Origin: Lachnospiraceae bacterium
GTDB taxonomy: Bacteria; Bacillota; Clostridia; Lachnospirales; Lachnospiraceae
Length of the DNA stretch: 64,000 nt
Assembly: GCA_009774625.1 (NCBI GenBank)
Contig: VSOB01000002.1
Location: 1-64,000 of the forward strand
Reading direction: 5' to 3'
The position numbers and the translations under genes are program-made. Shown here piece by piece: positions 24,371-33,587 of the stretch. Under the pieces are notes generated by a model, which worked only from the letters and a program-made list of their open reading frames with translations, did no database searches and had not been told where the DNA came from. Position 1 is the first letter of the stretch; every line of letters starts with the position of its first letter.

Positions 24371-26116
24371 TCATACCGTTTGATCCTCCCCGGCTGTCTC
24401 ACTCTCACAGGAAATAATCCCTTTTTCCATTTCCGAATTATAAATCTGTCTGCATAAATTTTCATCCAGACGATCGCCCAGTTGAGTCAGATATCTGACC
24501 CCATTGTAGTCTAAATCAGGGATGCCAAATGTCCTCATTCCTTCTGAGATCCATTGGTCAAAGATCTCTTCATATTTTCCAATGCCATTTCTCAGAATCA
24601 GGTCTTTGCATTTCTGCAGGCATCTGTTGGATGTCTCTACCTGTATAGCCTGCATTAAGAAAGGAACGGCTGCTCTGGCACATTCTTCCTTCCGGGAAAT
24701 TTTCCTGATGGAATACTCTTCGGAACGGCAGATATGATCGTCAAAAATACAGCCGGCCAAGGCAAACAGGTAGTCCGTATCATCCGGATCCAGTGCAGAA
24801 GCAAACTCCAGGTGATAGAAAGCCTGCATATTTTCATTCATCTGATGCAAAAATCGAAACACATGATAATGATTCACATCATTCATCGGGTATTCCTCCA
24901 GCAATGTTTTCATTGCTTCAACCTGTGCCGCAGTATCACCCATTTCCCGATATGCGGCAACAAGATTTCGCAATAACATTTCCCGATGTTCCGAAACCTG
25001 TTCCAATAGCTGGGGGATAATTTCAATCAGAATGTCATAACGATGTAAATGAATGTATGCATTCAGACAGGATGCCAACTGATCGTTATCAATTTTTTTG
25101 CACTTGGAATAACGTTTTCCGTCCACTACCGTAACCTGCAGCACCTCGTCAGCATATTGAATCGCTTTATCCTGTGTTTTATAGTTGTTCGCATACGCCT
25201 GCGCCAGATAGCTTTTAAAATCCAGGCTTTCCGGATACCGTTGTTCGGCAAGCTCCAGAATCAGATTTGTCAACTGCGGCTGTCCTTGCCCAATGAACAA
25301 AAGGTACATACTGCGGAAGTTTCCTTCCGTCATATACCCTTCCGTAAGCGCCTGCTGTAATATATTCTGGATTTCATTATAATTCGGATTGGGCTGGGCG
25401 AATGCCTGACGGAGCTTAACGACGGCACTGTCTCCCGAATATTGTAAAGAGCGCATGGCATCTTCAATTTTTTGTATAATACTCTCATGGGTTGCAGAGA
25501 TATGATTAAGAGGCTGACCGCTTTTTTGCAGTTCCTTTTTCAGATTTTCATTTTCTGCGCTCAAAGCTGCATACTCTGTTTTCAACTGGGCCAGCTCGCT
25601 GGCAATATCGGCTTCTGCATTGTCCAGATAATCAATCAGATTGTCATGGGCAAAGGAAAACGTTTCATGAACCTGATTGTCTGCCTTTGTCGGTGTCTTC
25701 AATCGGGCCGCAATCGCTTTCCGTACCATTTCCTGAATCGAGAACATATCGGCGGCAGGATTGTCCCCATCATATCGAATCACGTTGAATCCGCGGATAT
25801 CAAAATTCAAATCCGTTTTGTTATCACAAAGAAGTATGGTTTTTCCTTTTACGAAGCAATGACGGATACCGAGTTCATAGGCAACATTCCAGTTATTATT
25901 GGACAGATCCGCAATGACCAGTTCGGCTTCTGCCAAATGATGTACAATATTGGCCGTGATGCTCCCTGGTTGCGCCTGGATATCTTCACGTGTGACAGTA
26001 AAGCCTTTTTCCATTGCCGGAATCAGCATATACAACTGGTAAACGGAATTGAACCGATCTTTCAGAGATTGTTCGCTTCCTCCATAAGGCATAATGGCAT
26101 AGCATGTTTTCTCCAT
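24371..26116 (-). CDS. TIR/deoxyribosyltransferase-like protein with coiled coil and TPR-like repeats
   Basis: A 581-residue protein. Residues 1-150 look like a nucleoside 2-deoxyribosyltransferase/TIR-like fold: CYAIMPYGG, a VTREDI segment, then ELVIADLSNNNWNVAYELGIRH, where the glutamate is the likely catalytic position. About 165-205 is a coiled coil; the rest is helical repeat (TPR-like). Related N-terminal domains act as NAD-cleaving or sensor modules in some immune systems, but function here is inference. ATG at 26116 follows AAAGGAG. Codon and base use look more A/T-rich than the neighbours, which could mean transfer. Confidence 0.65.
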   Translation of the reverse strand: MEKTCYAIMPYGGSEQSLKDRFNSVYQLYMLIPAMEKGFTVTREDIQAQPGSITANIVHHLAEAELVIADLSNNNWNVAYELGIRHCFVKGKTILLCDNKTDLNFDIRGFNVIRYDGDNPAADMFSIQEMVRKAIAARLKTPTKADNQVHETFSFAHDNLIDYLDNAEADIASELAQLKTEYAALSAENENLKKELQKSGQPLNHISATHESIIQKIEDAMRSLQYSGDSAVVKLRQAFAQPNPNYNEIQNILQQALTEGYMTEGNFRSMYLLFIGQGQPQLTNLILELAEQRYPESLDFKSYLAQAYANNYKTQDKAIQYADEVLQVTVVDGKRYSKCKKIDNDQLASCLNAYIHLHRYDILIEIIPQLLEQVSEHREMLLRNLVAAYREMGDTAAQVEAMKTLLEEYPMNDVNHYHVFRFLHQMNENMQAFYHLEFASALDPDDTDYLFALAGCIFDDHICRSEEYSIRKISRKEECARAAVPFLMQAIQVETSNRCLQKCKDLILRNGIGKYEEIFDQWISEGMRTFGIPDLDYNGVRYLTQLGDRLDENLCRQIYNSEMEKGIISCESETAGEDQTV

Positions 26117-26274
26117 TCGTAAATCACTCCTTTTCCTCATTGGTTAAAATAATCTTTCAGTTTTAAAAAAACTGAAATTATAATTTACTCTATAGGATTT
26201 CATCTGTATTTTCCAGTTTTCTCCTGAATTTGTATCTGTTTATACAGGAATTTGCATTGCCAGCATCCCGGATA

Positions 26275-26317
26275 CGAAAAAGGCGTCCCTGCAGGTTTTT
26301 GCAGAGACGCCTTTTTC
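26275..26317 (-). terminator. Terminator of the DUF1540 gene
   Basis: A long stem AGGCGTCCCTGCA/TGCAGAGACGCCT with one mismatch, flanked by A5/T5 runs, ends two bases after the DUF1540 stop. Confidence 0.9.
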
Positions 26318-26318
26318 G

Positions 26319-26639
26319 TTATGAATGCTTTCTGAAGGTATTGCAGGTTGTCTGTCCGCACTCGCAGGCGCCGTTGCCGGAAATATCCACATGTTCGGCA
26401 TGGCATTTGTAGTTCTTATTGTACATGCAGTCACAGGCTTCGCAGTCGATGCTGATGGTTTTGCAGGGATGCTCCAATGCACTGATATAGGAATCTCCTG
26501 CCCGCTTTCCGGCAAAACTCTCACAGCATGTATCGCTTCTGGTGTCAGCATGCTTTCCTCCCACCGTAATATCACCTTTACAGCAGCTTTTACATTTGTT
26601 ATATACGCAGTTGTTCACACCGCAGTCCAATTGTGCCAT
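26319..26639 (-). CDS. DUF1540 cysteine-rich protein, two repeats
   Basis: A 106-residue cytosolic protein with two DUF1540 modules: LDCGVNNCVYNKCKSCCKGDI near the start and IDCEACDCMYNKNYKCHAEHV after residue 62. The paired cysteines suggest metal binding; the function of the family is unknown. AAGGAGGAG precedes the ATG. It forms a single-gene unit with its own terminator. Confidence 0.9.
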   Translation of the reverse strand: MAQLDCGVNNCVYNKCKSCCKGDITVGGKHADTRSDTCCESFAGKRAGDSYISALEHPCKTISIDCEACDCMYNKNYKCHAEHVDISGNGACECGQTTCNTFRKHS

Positions 26640-26959
26640 AGTTCTCCTCCTTCACCTGTTTTCCTTTTGGTATCCTGCTTAGTATTCCGCATTGTGTCCC
26701 GGATTATGCGCAGATAACATTGCAGGAGGGCAGGCTTTGCGAATTTTCTGCTGTAAAAAATCAAAAGCCCCCGAAACCGCACTCTGTGCAGTCCCGAAGG
26801 CTTATTTAGGGGAGGATAAGTATTTTGTATCTTTTGTAAAAGTTTAATCAAAGGAGGGGGTCCATTTGATTAATCATAGTATGGCCCTGTATTTTATTTC
26901 CTATACAAAAAATTTAAAAATATTTAAAAAAAAATAAAAATTGCTTTTCTTTTCCTGTA
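26640..26959. other. Intergenic region with hairpin and candidate small ORF
   Basis: At 26755-26804 an imperfect hairpin (AGCCCCCG...CGAAGGCT) is followed by T-rich sequence on the minus strand; it could be an attenuator in the DUF1540 leader. On the plus strand AAAGGAGGGGG precedes TTG at 26866, which opens a 23-residue frame ending at 26937. The stretch 26900-26945 is very A-rich. No RNA family was recognised. Confidence 0.35.
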
Positions 26960-26988
26960 TGGACAGGCACTTTGATTTGTTATATAAT
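26960..26988 (+). promoter_or_regulatory. Sigma-A promoter of the SEC-C protein
   Basis: TGGACA, 17 bases, TATAAT. The leader of about 105 bases holds a 7-bp hairpin GGAAATG/CATTTCC near 27021-27042. Confidence 0.7.
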
Positions 26989-27100
26989 AGGGTGCAGGTT
27001 TTGGAAAACCACACACTCCAAAGGAAATGGCTGCGATCATTTCCACGGACAACAGATACAAAGCAAATCATCTTCAATAAAAATAAAAGGGGAAAAAATC

Positions 27101-27604
27101 ATGGCATTATTACAACAGTGGAGAGACAAAGCATACGACGAAAAAGCAAACAAAGGGGATCTGCAGAGATTATGGGCCGCATATTTTCAGAAAGAAAAGG
27201 AAATCTATGCACAGCTCCTGCAAAATCCTGATGAAGTAGTAACCGGCACGGTAAAAGAACTGGCAGAGAAATATCATGTGGATCTTATGACAATGACCGG
27301 ATTTCTGGACGGTATCAACGACAGTCTGAAAGAAGCCAATCCCATTGAAGAGATGGAAGAGGATACCAACGTCAATCTGGGATTTGACAAGACGCTTCTC
27401 TATAAAAATATGGTGGGCGCCGGTGCGGACTGGCTGTATGAACTGGAGGAATGGAACGCAATCTTTGACGAGGCAACCAGAAAAGCATTGTACAAAGAAC
27501 AGAAATCCTCCACTACCATTGTAAAAGATACAAAAATTTATCCGAATGATCCCTGTCCCTGCGGCAGCGGCAAAAAATATAAAAAGTGCTGCGGCAGGAA
27601 GTAA
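27101..27604 (+). CDS. SEC-C motif protein
   Basis: A 167-residue cytosolic protein. Residues 1-145 are helical and acidic with no recognised motif; the end is a SEC-C zinc motif, [16 protein letters not shown], as found at the C terminus of SecA, where it binds zinc and SecB or ribosomes. It lacks ATPase domains, so it is not SecA. The start ATG follows an AAGGGG site. A strong promoter and a terminator make it monocistronic. Confidence 0.85.
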   Translation: MALLQQWRDKAYDEKANKGDLQRLWAAYFQKEKEIYAQLLQNPDEVVTGTVKELAEKYHVDLMTMTGFLDGINDSLKEANPIEEMEEDTNVNLGFDKTLLYKNMVGAGADWLYELEEWNAIFDEATRKALYKEQKSSTTIVKDTKIYPNDPCPCGSGKKYKKCCGRK

Positions 27605-27633
27605 ACGATAAAACCGGTATATGACGCTGAATC

Positions 27634-27663
27634 AAAAAGAGAATCCTGCAGGATTCTCTTTTT
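27634..27663. terminator. Bidirectional terminator, SEC-C gene and nagB side
   Basis: A perfect palindrome AAAAAGAGAATCCTG/CAGGATTCTCTTTTT, with terminal A and T runs, works in both directions. Confidence 0.9.
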
Positions 27664-27735
27664 GATTCATGACAATGGAACGTACACAAAACTTGCTTTC
27701 TATTGTCATCACCGTATCAGATCTCTTGTCAATCA

Positions 27736-28464
27736 TTATGGAATCAGAGAGAGAGCCTCTTCATCCCCTACCAGGATCACATCGCTGTGAAGCTGCAGAA
27801 TGGAAGCCGGAACCTGCGGCGTACAGGGACCGAAGAACGCATCCTTCACGATCTGTGCTTTGGCCTTTCCGCTGACCACCACCAGCACCTTTTTTGCCTG
27901 CATAATAGTCCCAATCCCCATCGTATAAGCCTGTTTTGGCACCTCATCCATCGAAGCAAAGAACCGGGAATTGGCATCGATTGTACTCTGCGTCAGATCG
28001 ACACAGTGGGTTTCCTTTTCGAAGATGTCCGACGGCTCATTAAAACCGATGTGTCCGTTATGTCCCAGCCCCAGAAGCTGTAAATCAATGCCCCCTGCCT
28101 GCCTGATCACTGCATTATAAGCTGCGCAGGCTTTCTCGCTGTCCGGCTCAAGGCCATTGGGAACGTAAGTCTTTTCAGGATCAATATTCACATGACTGAA
28201 AAGATGCGTGTTCATAAAGTAACGATAGCTCTGATCATTTTCCGGCGAAAGGCCCTTATACTCATCCAGATTGATGCTGGTAACCGTTGAAAAATCCAGT
28301 TCCCCCTTGTCATATCTGCGGACAAGCTCTTCATATGTCCCGACAGGAGTGGAACCTGTAGCCAGTCCCAATACACAATCCGGCTTCATAATCACCTGTG
28401 CGGCAATGATATTGGCCGCCATACGGCTCATATGGTCATAGTCTCTGGTTTTGATAATTTGCAT
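27736..28464 (-). CDS. nagB: Glucosamine-6-phosphate deaminase
   Basis: Converts glucosamine-6-phosphate to fructose-6-phosphate plus ammonia in amino-sugar use. Marks include LGLATGSTPVGTYEEL near residue 35, SINLDEYKGLSPE near 68 and LGLGHNGHIGFNEPS near 135 holding the catalytic His/Asp pair. The 242-residue length is typical. AGGAGGAAG precedes the ATG. No nagA is adjacent. Confidence 0.97.
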   Translation of the reverse strand: MQIIKTRDYDHMSRMAANIIAAQVIMKPDCVLGLATGSTPVGTYEELVRRYDKGELDFSTVTSINLDEYKGLSPENDQSYRYFMNTHLFSHVNIDPEKTYVPNGLEPDSEKACAAYNAVIRQAGGIDLQLLGLGHNGHIGFNEPSDIFEKETHCVDLTQSTIDANSRFFASMDEVPKQAYTMGIGTIMQAKKVLVVVSGKAKAQIVKDAFFGPCTPQVPASILQLHSDVILVGDEEALSLIP

Positions 28465-28572
28465 GGTTTCTTCCTCCTCTACATTATTTCCCTACTCATA
28501 CTCTAACATACTGGAAAAAAAGTACAAGAGTTTTTTCATGCAAATCTTCTGTAACAGACAAGACAGTCAATA

Positions 28573-29277
28573 CTATAGATAAGAAGTGCCTCCACTTTGT
28601 AAATATTGCATATAGGCACTGACAAAAGCATTGTATTTTTCTCTGGACAGAAAAATCACCGTGCCATCCGTCAGAGATATGCTGTCCGTCGTATATTCCA
28701 GCACATAGGCAAGGTTGACCAGATACCCTCTGTGACAACGGTAAAAATTCCCGCCCAACTGCTTTTCCAGTTCATTCATCGTCCCGTAAATTTCATAACT
28801 TTTCCGGCACGTATGGATTTCCGCCTTTCTCATCCGGCTTTCCACATAAAGAATCTGATCTTTCCGCAGCATAATATTCCGGTTTCTGCTTCTGATCAGA
28901 AAAATCTCCTTTTTTTCTTTCTTCTCTGTTTTCCGAACTGCCTTTTCCAGCACTTCCGCAAACTTTTTCTCCGACAGAGGCTTCAGCAAGTAATGAAATG
29001 CACCTACGTCAAAGGCGTCAAACACATATTCCTTACATTCTGTCACAAAAACCAGAATGGTATCTTCTCCTGTTTTCTGCAGCATCCTGGCTGTCTCGAT
29101 TCCGTTTTTCCCTTTCATCTGAATATCCAGAAAAACCAGATCAAACTGCCGCTTACAAGCCAGCAATTCCTCCCCCGACTCGTAGAGCGCCACTGCTGCA
29201 TCTGCTCTCTGTTGCTTTATCAGTCCTCTGATCTGTTCCCTGATCACTTTATCGTCATCACAGATTGCAATCTCCAA
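28573..29277 (-). CDS. LytTR-family response regulator
   Basis: A 234-residue regulator: receiver at 1-115 (ICDDD, phospho-acceptor in LVFLDIQM, the LLKPL lysine) and a LytTR DNA-binding domain from about 130 with FYRCHRGYLVNL. This is the AgrA/VirR type of regulator. The start is TTG at 29277, 5 bases after GAGGTG. No sensor kinase gene lies next to it, so the partner is elsewhere. Confidence 0.93.
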   Translation of the reverse strand: MEIAICDDDKVIREQIRGLIKQQRADAAVALYESGEELLACKRQFDLVFLDIQMKGKNGIETARMLQKTGEDTILVFVTECKEYVFDAFDVGAFHYLLKPLSEKKFAEVLEKAVRKTEKKEKKEIFLIRSRNRNIMLRKDQILYVESRMRKAEIHTCRKSYEIYGTMNELEKQLGGNFYRCHRGYLVNLAYVLEYTTDSISLTDGTVIFLSREKYNAFVSAYMQYLQSGGTSYL

Positions 29278-29424
29278 GATTTCACCTCATATATTCCGTG
29301 TACTTCCATCCGAATCTTATAAAAACCTTCCCGGCACACGCTTTATTTATTATATCGGTTTCTCTCATGGATATTTGGCAAAAATGTCATGAAGAATACA
29401 GGAAATGTCATCAAAAACAGTTCC

Positions 29425-30027
29425 CTATTTCACACCCAGCTCTTCCAGCGCAGAAACTGCCGCTTCCTTTGTGGTAAACAAAATTCCATGAAATCCTTCC
29501 GCCTCAGCCGCCCTGACATTGATGTCCAGATCGTCCAGAAACACACATTCTCCGGCTGTCAGGCCATATTTTTCCAGAAGTCTCCTGTAGATTTCCGGCT
29601 GAGGTTTGATCAGCTTCTCCTCACAGGACAGAATGCCGCCGTCTGTAAAGGGCATAAAATCCAGCGCATGGCTGCATTCTTTCCCGGCTTTAAAGGAAAA
29701 ATTAGACAGATAATAAACATGATATCCCTTGCTCTTCAATTCCTGGATCCAGGGAATCGCATACTCTGCCTTTTTCACAAGGCCGCCCACATTCACCATC
29801 ATCTGCCGTATCTCCTGTTCCACGCCGGGATCGTTTTGAACCAGCAGTTGTGTCACCTCTTCATCCGACAGCAGCCCTCTGTCAAACTCATTCCATGCAC
29901 TGCTCTTTACCGTAGCCTGCACTACCCGCTGATAAACCGTTTCCGTAAATCCGAAACTGCGGATGTGTTCCTCCCATGTATAATAGGTCAGTACATTTCC
30001 GATATCAAATACGATGTTCTTTATCAT
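29425..30027 (-). CDS. HAD-superfamily hydrolase, YihX-like
   Basis: A 200-residue HAD family IA phosphatase. It opens with FDIGNVL, the variant of motif I typical of the YihX group, where the usual second aspartate is replaced by glycine-asparagine; motif II is YLSNFS and motif IV FLDDLDINV. Sugar-phosphate phosphatase activity is the family guess. AGGAGG precedes the ATG. It is divergent from another HAD gene. Confidence 0.88.
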   Translation of the reverse strand: MIKNIVFDIGNVLTYYTWEEHIRSFGFTETVYQRVVQATVKSSAWNEFDRGLLSDEEVTQLLVQNDPGVEQEIRQMMVNVGGLVKKAEYAIPWIQELKSKGYHVYYLSNFSFKAGKECSHALDFMPFTDGGILSCEEKLIKPQPEIYRRLLEKYGLTAGECVFLDDLDINVRAAEAEGFHGILFTTKEAAVSALEELGVK

Positions 30028-30118
30028 TTGTTCTATCCTCCTGTCAGTCTGTCCGCCTGTTTCCTTTCTGTTGCATTATAAAAGATACAACAGTTTTCCC
30101 TTCTGTGTCAAACCCGCC

Positions 30119-30147
30119 TTGCAACTCCCCCGTCCATCTGTTAAAAT
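30119..30147 (+). promoter_or_regulatory. Promoter of the YjjG-like gene
   Basis: TTGCAA, 17 bases, TAAAAT, about 45 bases before the ATG. Confidence 0.55.
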
Positions 30148-30192
30148 GACAGGACAGAAAACTCTGCCGACCATTCTTACCGGAGGTTTGTT

Positions 30193-30906
30193 ATGTACAC
30201 TACGATTTTATGGGATTTGGACGATACCCTCCTTGACTTCAATGCATCAGAAGCCTATGCATTTCATACCAGCATGGAACATGCCGGCCTTCCATCCAAT
30301 GACGCGCTGCTGGCCCTCTATTCTAAAATCAATCTTTCCTTCTGGAAGATGCTGGAACGGGGCGAGATCACAAAAGAGGTTTTGCTGGGACAGCGTTTTA
30401 CCAGCTTTTTTGAAGCTGCCGGCATTACCGGTGTGGATGTCCCGTTGTTCCGGGATACTTATCAGAGGCTTCTTGGAAGCACTGCCTATGACACAGAAGA
30501 TTCGCTTACGCTCTGCCGGCTGCTCCACAAGACTCACCGGCAGTATATCGTGACAAACGGTGTGGCCTCCACCCAGCGCAACAGACTGCGCCTGAGCCAT
30601 CTGGACGAGGTAATGGACGGACTTTTCATCTCAGAAGAACTGGGCTGTGAAAAACCTTCTGCCCGTTTTTTTACCCGCAGCTTTCAACAGATTCCCGATT
30701 TTAAAAAAGAGGAAGCCGTCATCGTAGGCGACTCCCTCACAAGCGATATGGCAGGCGGCAATCAGGCAGGTATCGCCTGCTGCTGGTACAATCCAAAACA
30801 ATATCCGGCCCCCGATAACCTCCGGATCCATCATACGATCCGGACGCTATGGGAGCTGCCTCCCCTGGTGGGCAGACCGGACATCCTCCGGTCTGCCACA
30901 TCCTGA
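30193..30906 (+). CDS. YjjG-family HAD nucleotidase
   Basis: A 237-residue HAD hydrolase of the YjjG/YfnB type, a pyrimidine 5'-nucleotidase that removes non-canonical nucleotides. Motif I is WDLDDTLLDF at residues 7-16, motif II VTNG near 118, motif III KPSARFF near 153 and motif IV VGDSLTSDMAGG near 178. CCGGAGG precedes the ATG. Substrate is inferred from family only. Confidence 0.88.
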   Translation: MYTTILWDLDDTLLDFNASEAYAFHTSMEHAGLPSNDALLALYSKINLSFWKMLERGEITKEVLLGQRFTSFFEAAGITGVDVPLFRDTYQRLLGSTAYDTEDSLTLCRLLHKTHRQYIVTNGVASTQRNRLRLSHLDEVMDGLFISEELGCEKPSARFFTRSFQQIPDFKKEEAVIVGDSLTSDMAGGNQAGIACCWYNPKQYPAPDNLRIHHTIRTLWELPPLVGRPDILRSATS

Positions 30907-30911
30907 AGCCG

Positions 30912-30944
30912 TGGCGCTGCCCTCCCTCCGGGAAGGCAGCGCCA
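30912..30944. terminator. Strong hairpin between convergent genes
   Basis: A 10-bp GC-rich stem TGGCGCTGCC/GGCAGCGCCA lies between the YjjG-like gene and the end of bioA. There is no T-run, so it may act as a transcription barrier rather than a standard terminator. Confidence 0.5.
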
Positions 30945-30945
30945 T

Positions 30946-32145
30946 TCAGCGCCGGAACCAGGCTTTCATGCAATCCAGCACACAGACCAGCTCTTCCTCC
31001 CGTATCACATAGGGCACCATCGCATACAGATATTTCAGAAACGGCCGGCTGAACACGCCCCGCGCCCTGGCAAACTGCTGATACCCTTCAAGGGTTTTGG
31101 CATCTTTTACCTCCACACAGACACATCCCCCCATCATCCGCACCTCCCTTATGCGCGGATCGGAAAAGCCAGCCATTTCCTGTCTGGTAATTTCCTCAAT
31201 CCCGGCGATCTTGTCCATATACCTTTCTGTTTCAAACAGCTCTATAGATGCAAGGGCTGCGCTGCAGGCCAGCGCATTGCCCATAAAAGTGGGTCCATGC
31301 ATCAGGGCATGGTCCGGATTGTCGCTGTAAAACCCCTCATAAACCTTTCGGTTTGCCACTGTAACCGCATGTCCGATATAACCGCCTGTCAGAGCTTTGC
31401 CCAGCACCAGGATATCCGGCTGTACCAGATCGGCTACAAACCGGTTCCCTGTTCTGCCAAAGCCGGTTGCCACCTCATCGAAGATCAGCAGTACGTCATA
31501 CTGGTCGCATAACTGCCTTGCACGCTTCAGAAAAGACACATCATACATTCTCATACCGCCCGCTCCCTGCAGAAGAGGTTCCACGATCAGACAGTTTAAT
31601 TTTGTATGAAAACGGGCAAAGGCTTCCTCCAACGCAGGGATTTCTGTGGGAATATGTATGACATCCTTTTTTTCCCCGCAGGCTTCCAGAATAAAATGAT
31701 AATCTTCATCATCCCCTGCCTCCATCGTTTTAAAGGTATCTCCATGATAGGCATGGGTCAGAGACAAAATTCCGGTCCGCTGCAGCTCTCCCCTATTGAT
31801 ATAGTACTGGAGCGCCATTTTCAGCGCAACTTCCACCCCTACACTGCCGGAATCGGAAAAAAAGCAGTAGTCCAGATCTCCCGGCAGCCATTCTGCCAGC
31901 TTATCCGCCAGCCGTTTTACCGGCTCATGAGTCAGTCCGCCCAGCATCACATGGGAAAACTGCCGTGCCTGCTTTACAATCGCTTCTGTCAGGACCGGGT
32001 GCCGATACCCATGTATCACACTCCACCAGGACGATATGGAATCTATCATCCTTCCCTCCTTCGTATCAAGCCAGACGCCCTCTGCACCCACGATTTCATA
32101 AGGTTCCCGCATGGTTTTCATCTGTTCATAAGGATACCAGATCAT
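30946..32145 (-). CDS. bioA: Adenosylmethionine-8-amino-7-oxononanoate aminotransferase
   Basis: PLP enzyme that makes 7,8-diaminopelargonate in biotin synthesis, using SAM as amino donor. The family opening WYPYEQM, the SISSWWSVIHGY segment, LLIFDEVATGFGRTG and the PLP-lysine loop LGKALTGGYIG are present. At 399 residues it is somewhat shorter than the usual 430. It follows bioD in the bioY-bioD-bioA operon. bioB and bioF are not in the window. Confidence 0.95.
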   Translation of the reverse strand: MIWYPYEQMKTMREPYEIVGAEGVWLDTKEGRMIDSISSWWSVIHGYRHPVLTEAIVKQARQFSHVMLGGLTHEPVKRLADKLAEWLPGDLDYCFFSDSGSVGVEVALKMALQYYINRGELQRTGILSLTHAYHGDTFKTMEAGDDEDYHFILEACGEKKDVIHIPTEIPALEEAFARFHTKLNCLIVEPLLQGAGGMRMYDVSFLKRARQLCDQYDVLLIFDEVATGFGRTGNRFVADLVQPDILVLGKALTGGYIGHAVTVANRKVYEGFYSDNPDHALMHGPTFMGNALACSAALASIELFETERYMDKIAGIEEITRQEMAGFSDPRIREVRMMGGCVCVEVKDAKTLEGYQQFARARGVFSRPFLKYLYAMVPYVIREEELVCVLDCMKAWFRR

Positions 32146-32228
32146 CGCATTTCCTCCGTTCAGTCTTTGATTCCCGTATCAGTATCGCTATCGCTGTTAT
32201 TTCCATTGCTTTATCATTATGATTCATA

Positions 32229-32939
32229 TTATCTGGCGCCGGCTTTGCCGGCGGAAGGCCGGTACAGCCCCAGCAGTGTTTCTGTCTCCATCGGCAGATC
32301 AGAGCATCCCTCCTCAATGCAGGCAAGCACCGGCAGTCCGGTCACATACTCACACATCCTTTTATTGTCCTCTTCCATCACATCATTGGGATGAAAGTGA
32401 TTCAGCAGGATGCCCGCTGCCCCGATCCCCCGGCTTTTCATATATGCCGCTGTCAAAGCTACGGCATTGATGGTACCCAGACCGGCATCCGCCACAATCA
32501 GACAGACCGGAGCCAATGCCTGAATCACATCCTCCATCCAGATTTCTTCCCCGCCCATTGCGACAGGACAGCAGATCCCCCCGCTCCCCTCCACTGTAAT
32601 GTGGGAATAGCGTTCTGCCAGATGTTCAAATCCCCGCCTCACCACTTCCATCCGCACCGGATTGCCCTCCAGTCTGGATGCCAGATGGGGTGAAACCGCA
32701 GACTCATACACATACGGACACATGGTTTCCAAAGGCTGCTCCAGGCCCGCCGTCTGTTTTACATACAACGCATCTCCCGGTATCAGACTTCCGTCTTTTT
32801 CTCTGCTGTTGCCGCTCATGGCCGCCTTATAATAGGCCGCGCTCACACCTGCTTCTCTCAGTTTTTTCAGAATCAGTCCGGATACATAGGTTTTGCCCAC
32901 GTCGGTACCTGTACCTGTGATAAACAGACTTCTGCTCAT
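32229..32939 (-). CDS. bioD: Dethiobiotin synthetase
   Basis: ATP-dependent enzyme that closes the ureido ring of dethiobiotin using CO2. The P-loop TGTGTDVGKTYVSG is at residues 6-19, and the EGSGGICCP segment near 110 matches the family. The start ATG at 32939 follows GAGAGG by 6 bases, rejecting a longer reading. The 236-residue length is normal. It lies between bioY and bioA. Confidence 0.95.
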   Translation of the reverse strand: MSRSLFITGTGTDVGKTYVSGLILKKLREAGVSAAYYKAAMSGNSREKDGSLIPGDALYVKQTAGLEQPLETMCPYVYESAVSPHLASRLEGNPVRMEVVRRGFEHLAERYSHITVEGSGGICCPVAMGGEEIWMEDVIQALAPVCLIVADAGLGTINAVALTAAYMKSRGIGAAGILLNHFHPNDVMEEDNKRMCEYVTGLPVLACIEEGCSDLPMETETLLGLYRPSAGKAGAR

Positions 32940-32966
32940 CGAACGCCTCTCTTTCTGCAGCCACAT

Positions 32967-33545
32967 CTAACCCATACGCTCCAACACCGGTTTCAAACGT
33001 CTGGCCAGCTCTGCCGCCAGAAAGCACAGACAGAGATCCCCTGGCACCGCCAGCAGAAAACAATATAAAAACAGGGCTTCCAGACCAATGGGAGTATGAA
33101 TGACATAATTGCAGATCACATAATAATAGGCCATGCCTGCTCCATACACGATGGCCAGCCCCAGCAGATTGGCCGCCAGTATCTTACCGAAGCTGAGCCG
33201 TTCCAGCCGCTCCACAAGCCGACCGGTCACATAGCTGGCTATGATAAACCCAATGATATAGCCAAAACTGGGCTTCCAGATATAATAGATACCGCCGCCC
33301 TCCGCGAACACAGGCAGACCGATCAGCCCCAGCAGCGCATACAGCGTCACACTGCACGCACCCAGACGTCCCCCCAGCAAAAGCCCTGCCATCATCGTAA
33401 ATAAAAACTGCAGCGTAAAAGGCACCACCGGTATCGGTATCTTAATAAACGCTCCTGCTGTAATCAGCACTGTAAACAACGCACACAGCACCATTTCCTT
33501 TGTTGCAATCTTCTGTTTCATCCCCTGTTTTGTTTTCTGCTCCAT
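32967..33545 (-). CDS. bioY: Biotin ECF transporter substrate-binding subunit BioY
   Basis: A 192-residue membrane protein with about six helices; it captures biotin and works with an ECF module (AT-proteins not in window). The motif FTLQFLFTMMAGLLLGGRLG and the EGGGIYYIWKPSFGYIIG region are typical of BioY. It heads the bioY-bioD-bioA transcript, so uptake and the two late synthesis steps are controlled together. Confidence 0.95.
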   Translation of the reverse strand: MEQKTKQGMKQKIATKEMVLCALFTVLITAGAFIKIPIPVVPFTLQFLFTMMAGLLLGGRLGACSVTLYALLGLIGLPVFAEGGGIYYIWKPSFGYIIGFIIASYVTGRLVERLERLSFGKILAANLLGLAIVYGAGMAYYYVICNYVIHTPIGLEALFLYCFLLAVPGDLCLCFLAAELARRLKPVLERMG

Positions 33546-33587
33546 CCTGTTTCGTCCCTTTCCAAAAGTTTTCTGTATGTATATTAT

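Noticed and set aside
24111..24374. An 87-codon frame upstream of infC
   Set aside because: It runs through the infC promoter and attenuator, and its protein text has no family features.
26755..26804. A clean terminator
   Set aside because: The stem is imperfect and no gene upstream on the minus strand would need it; it is kept only as a possible leader structure.
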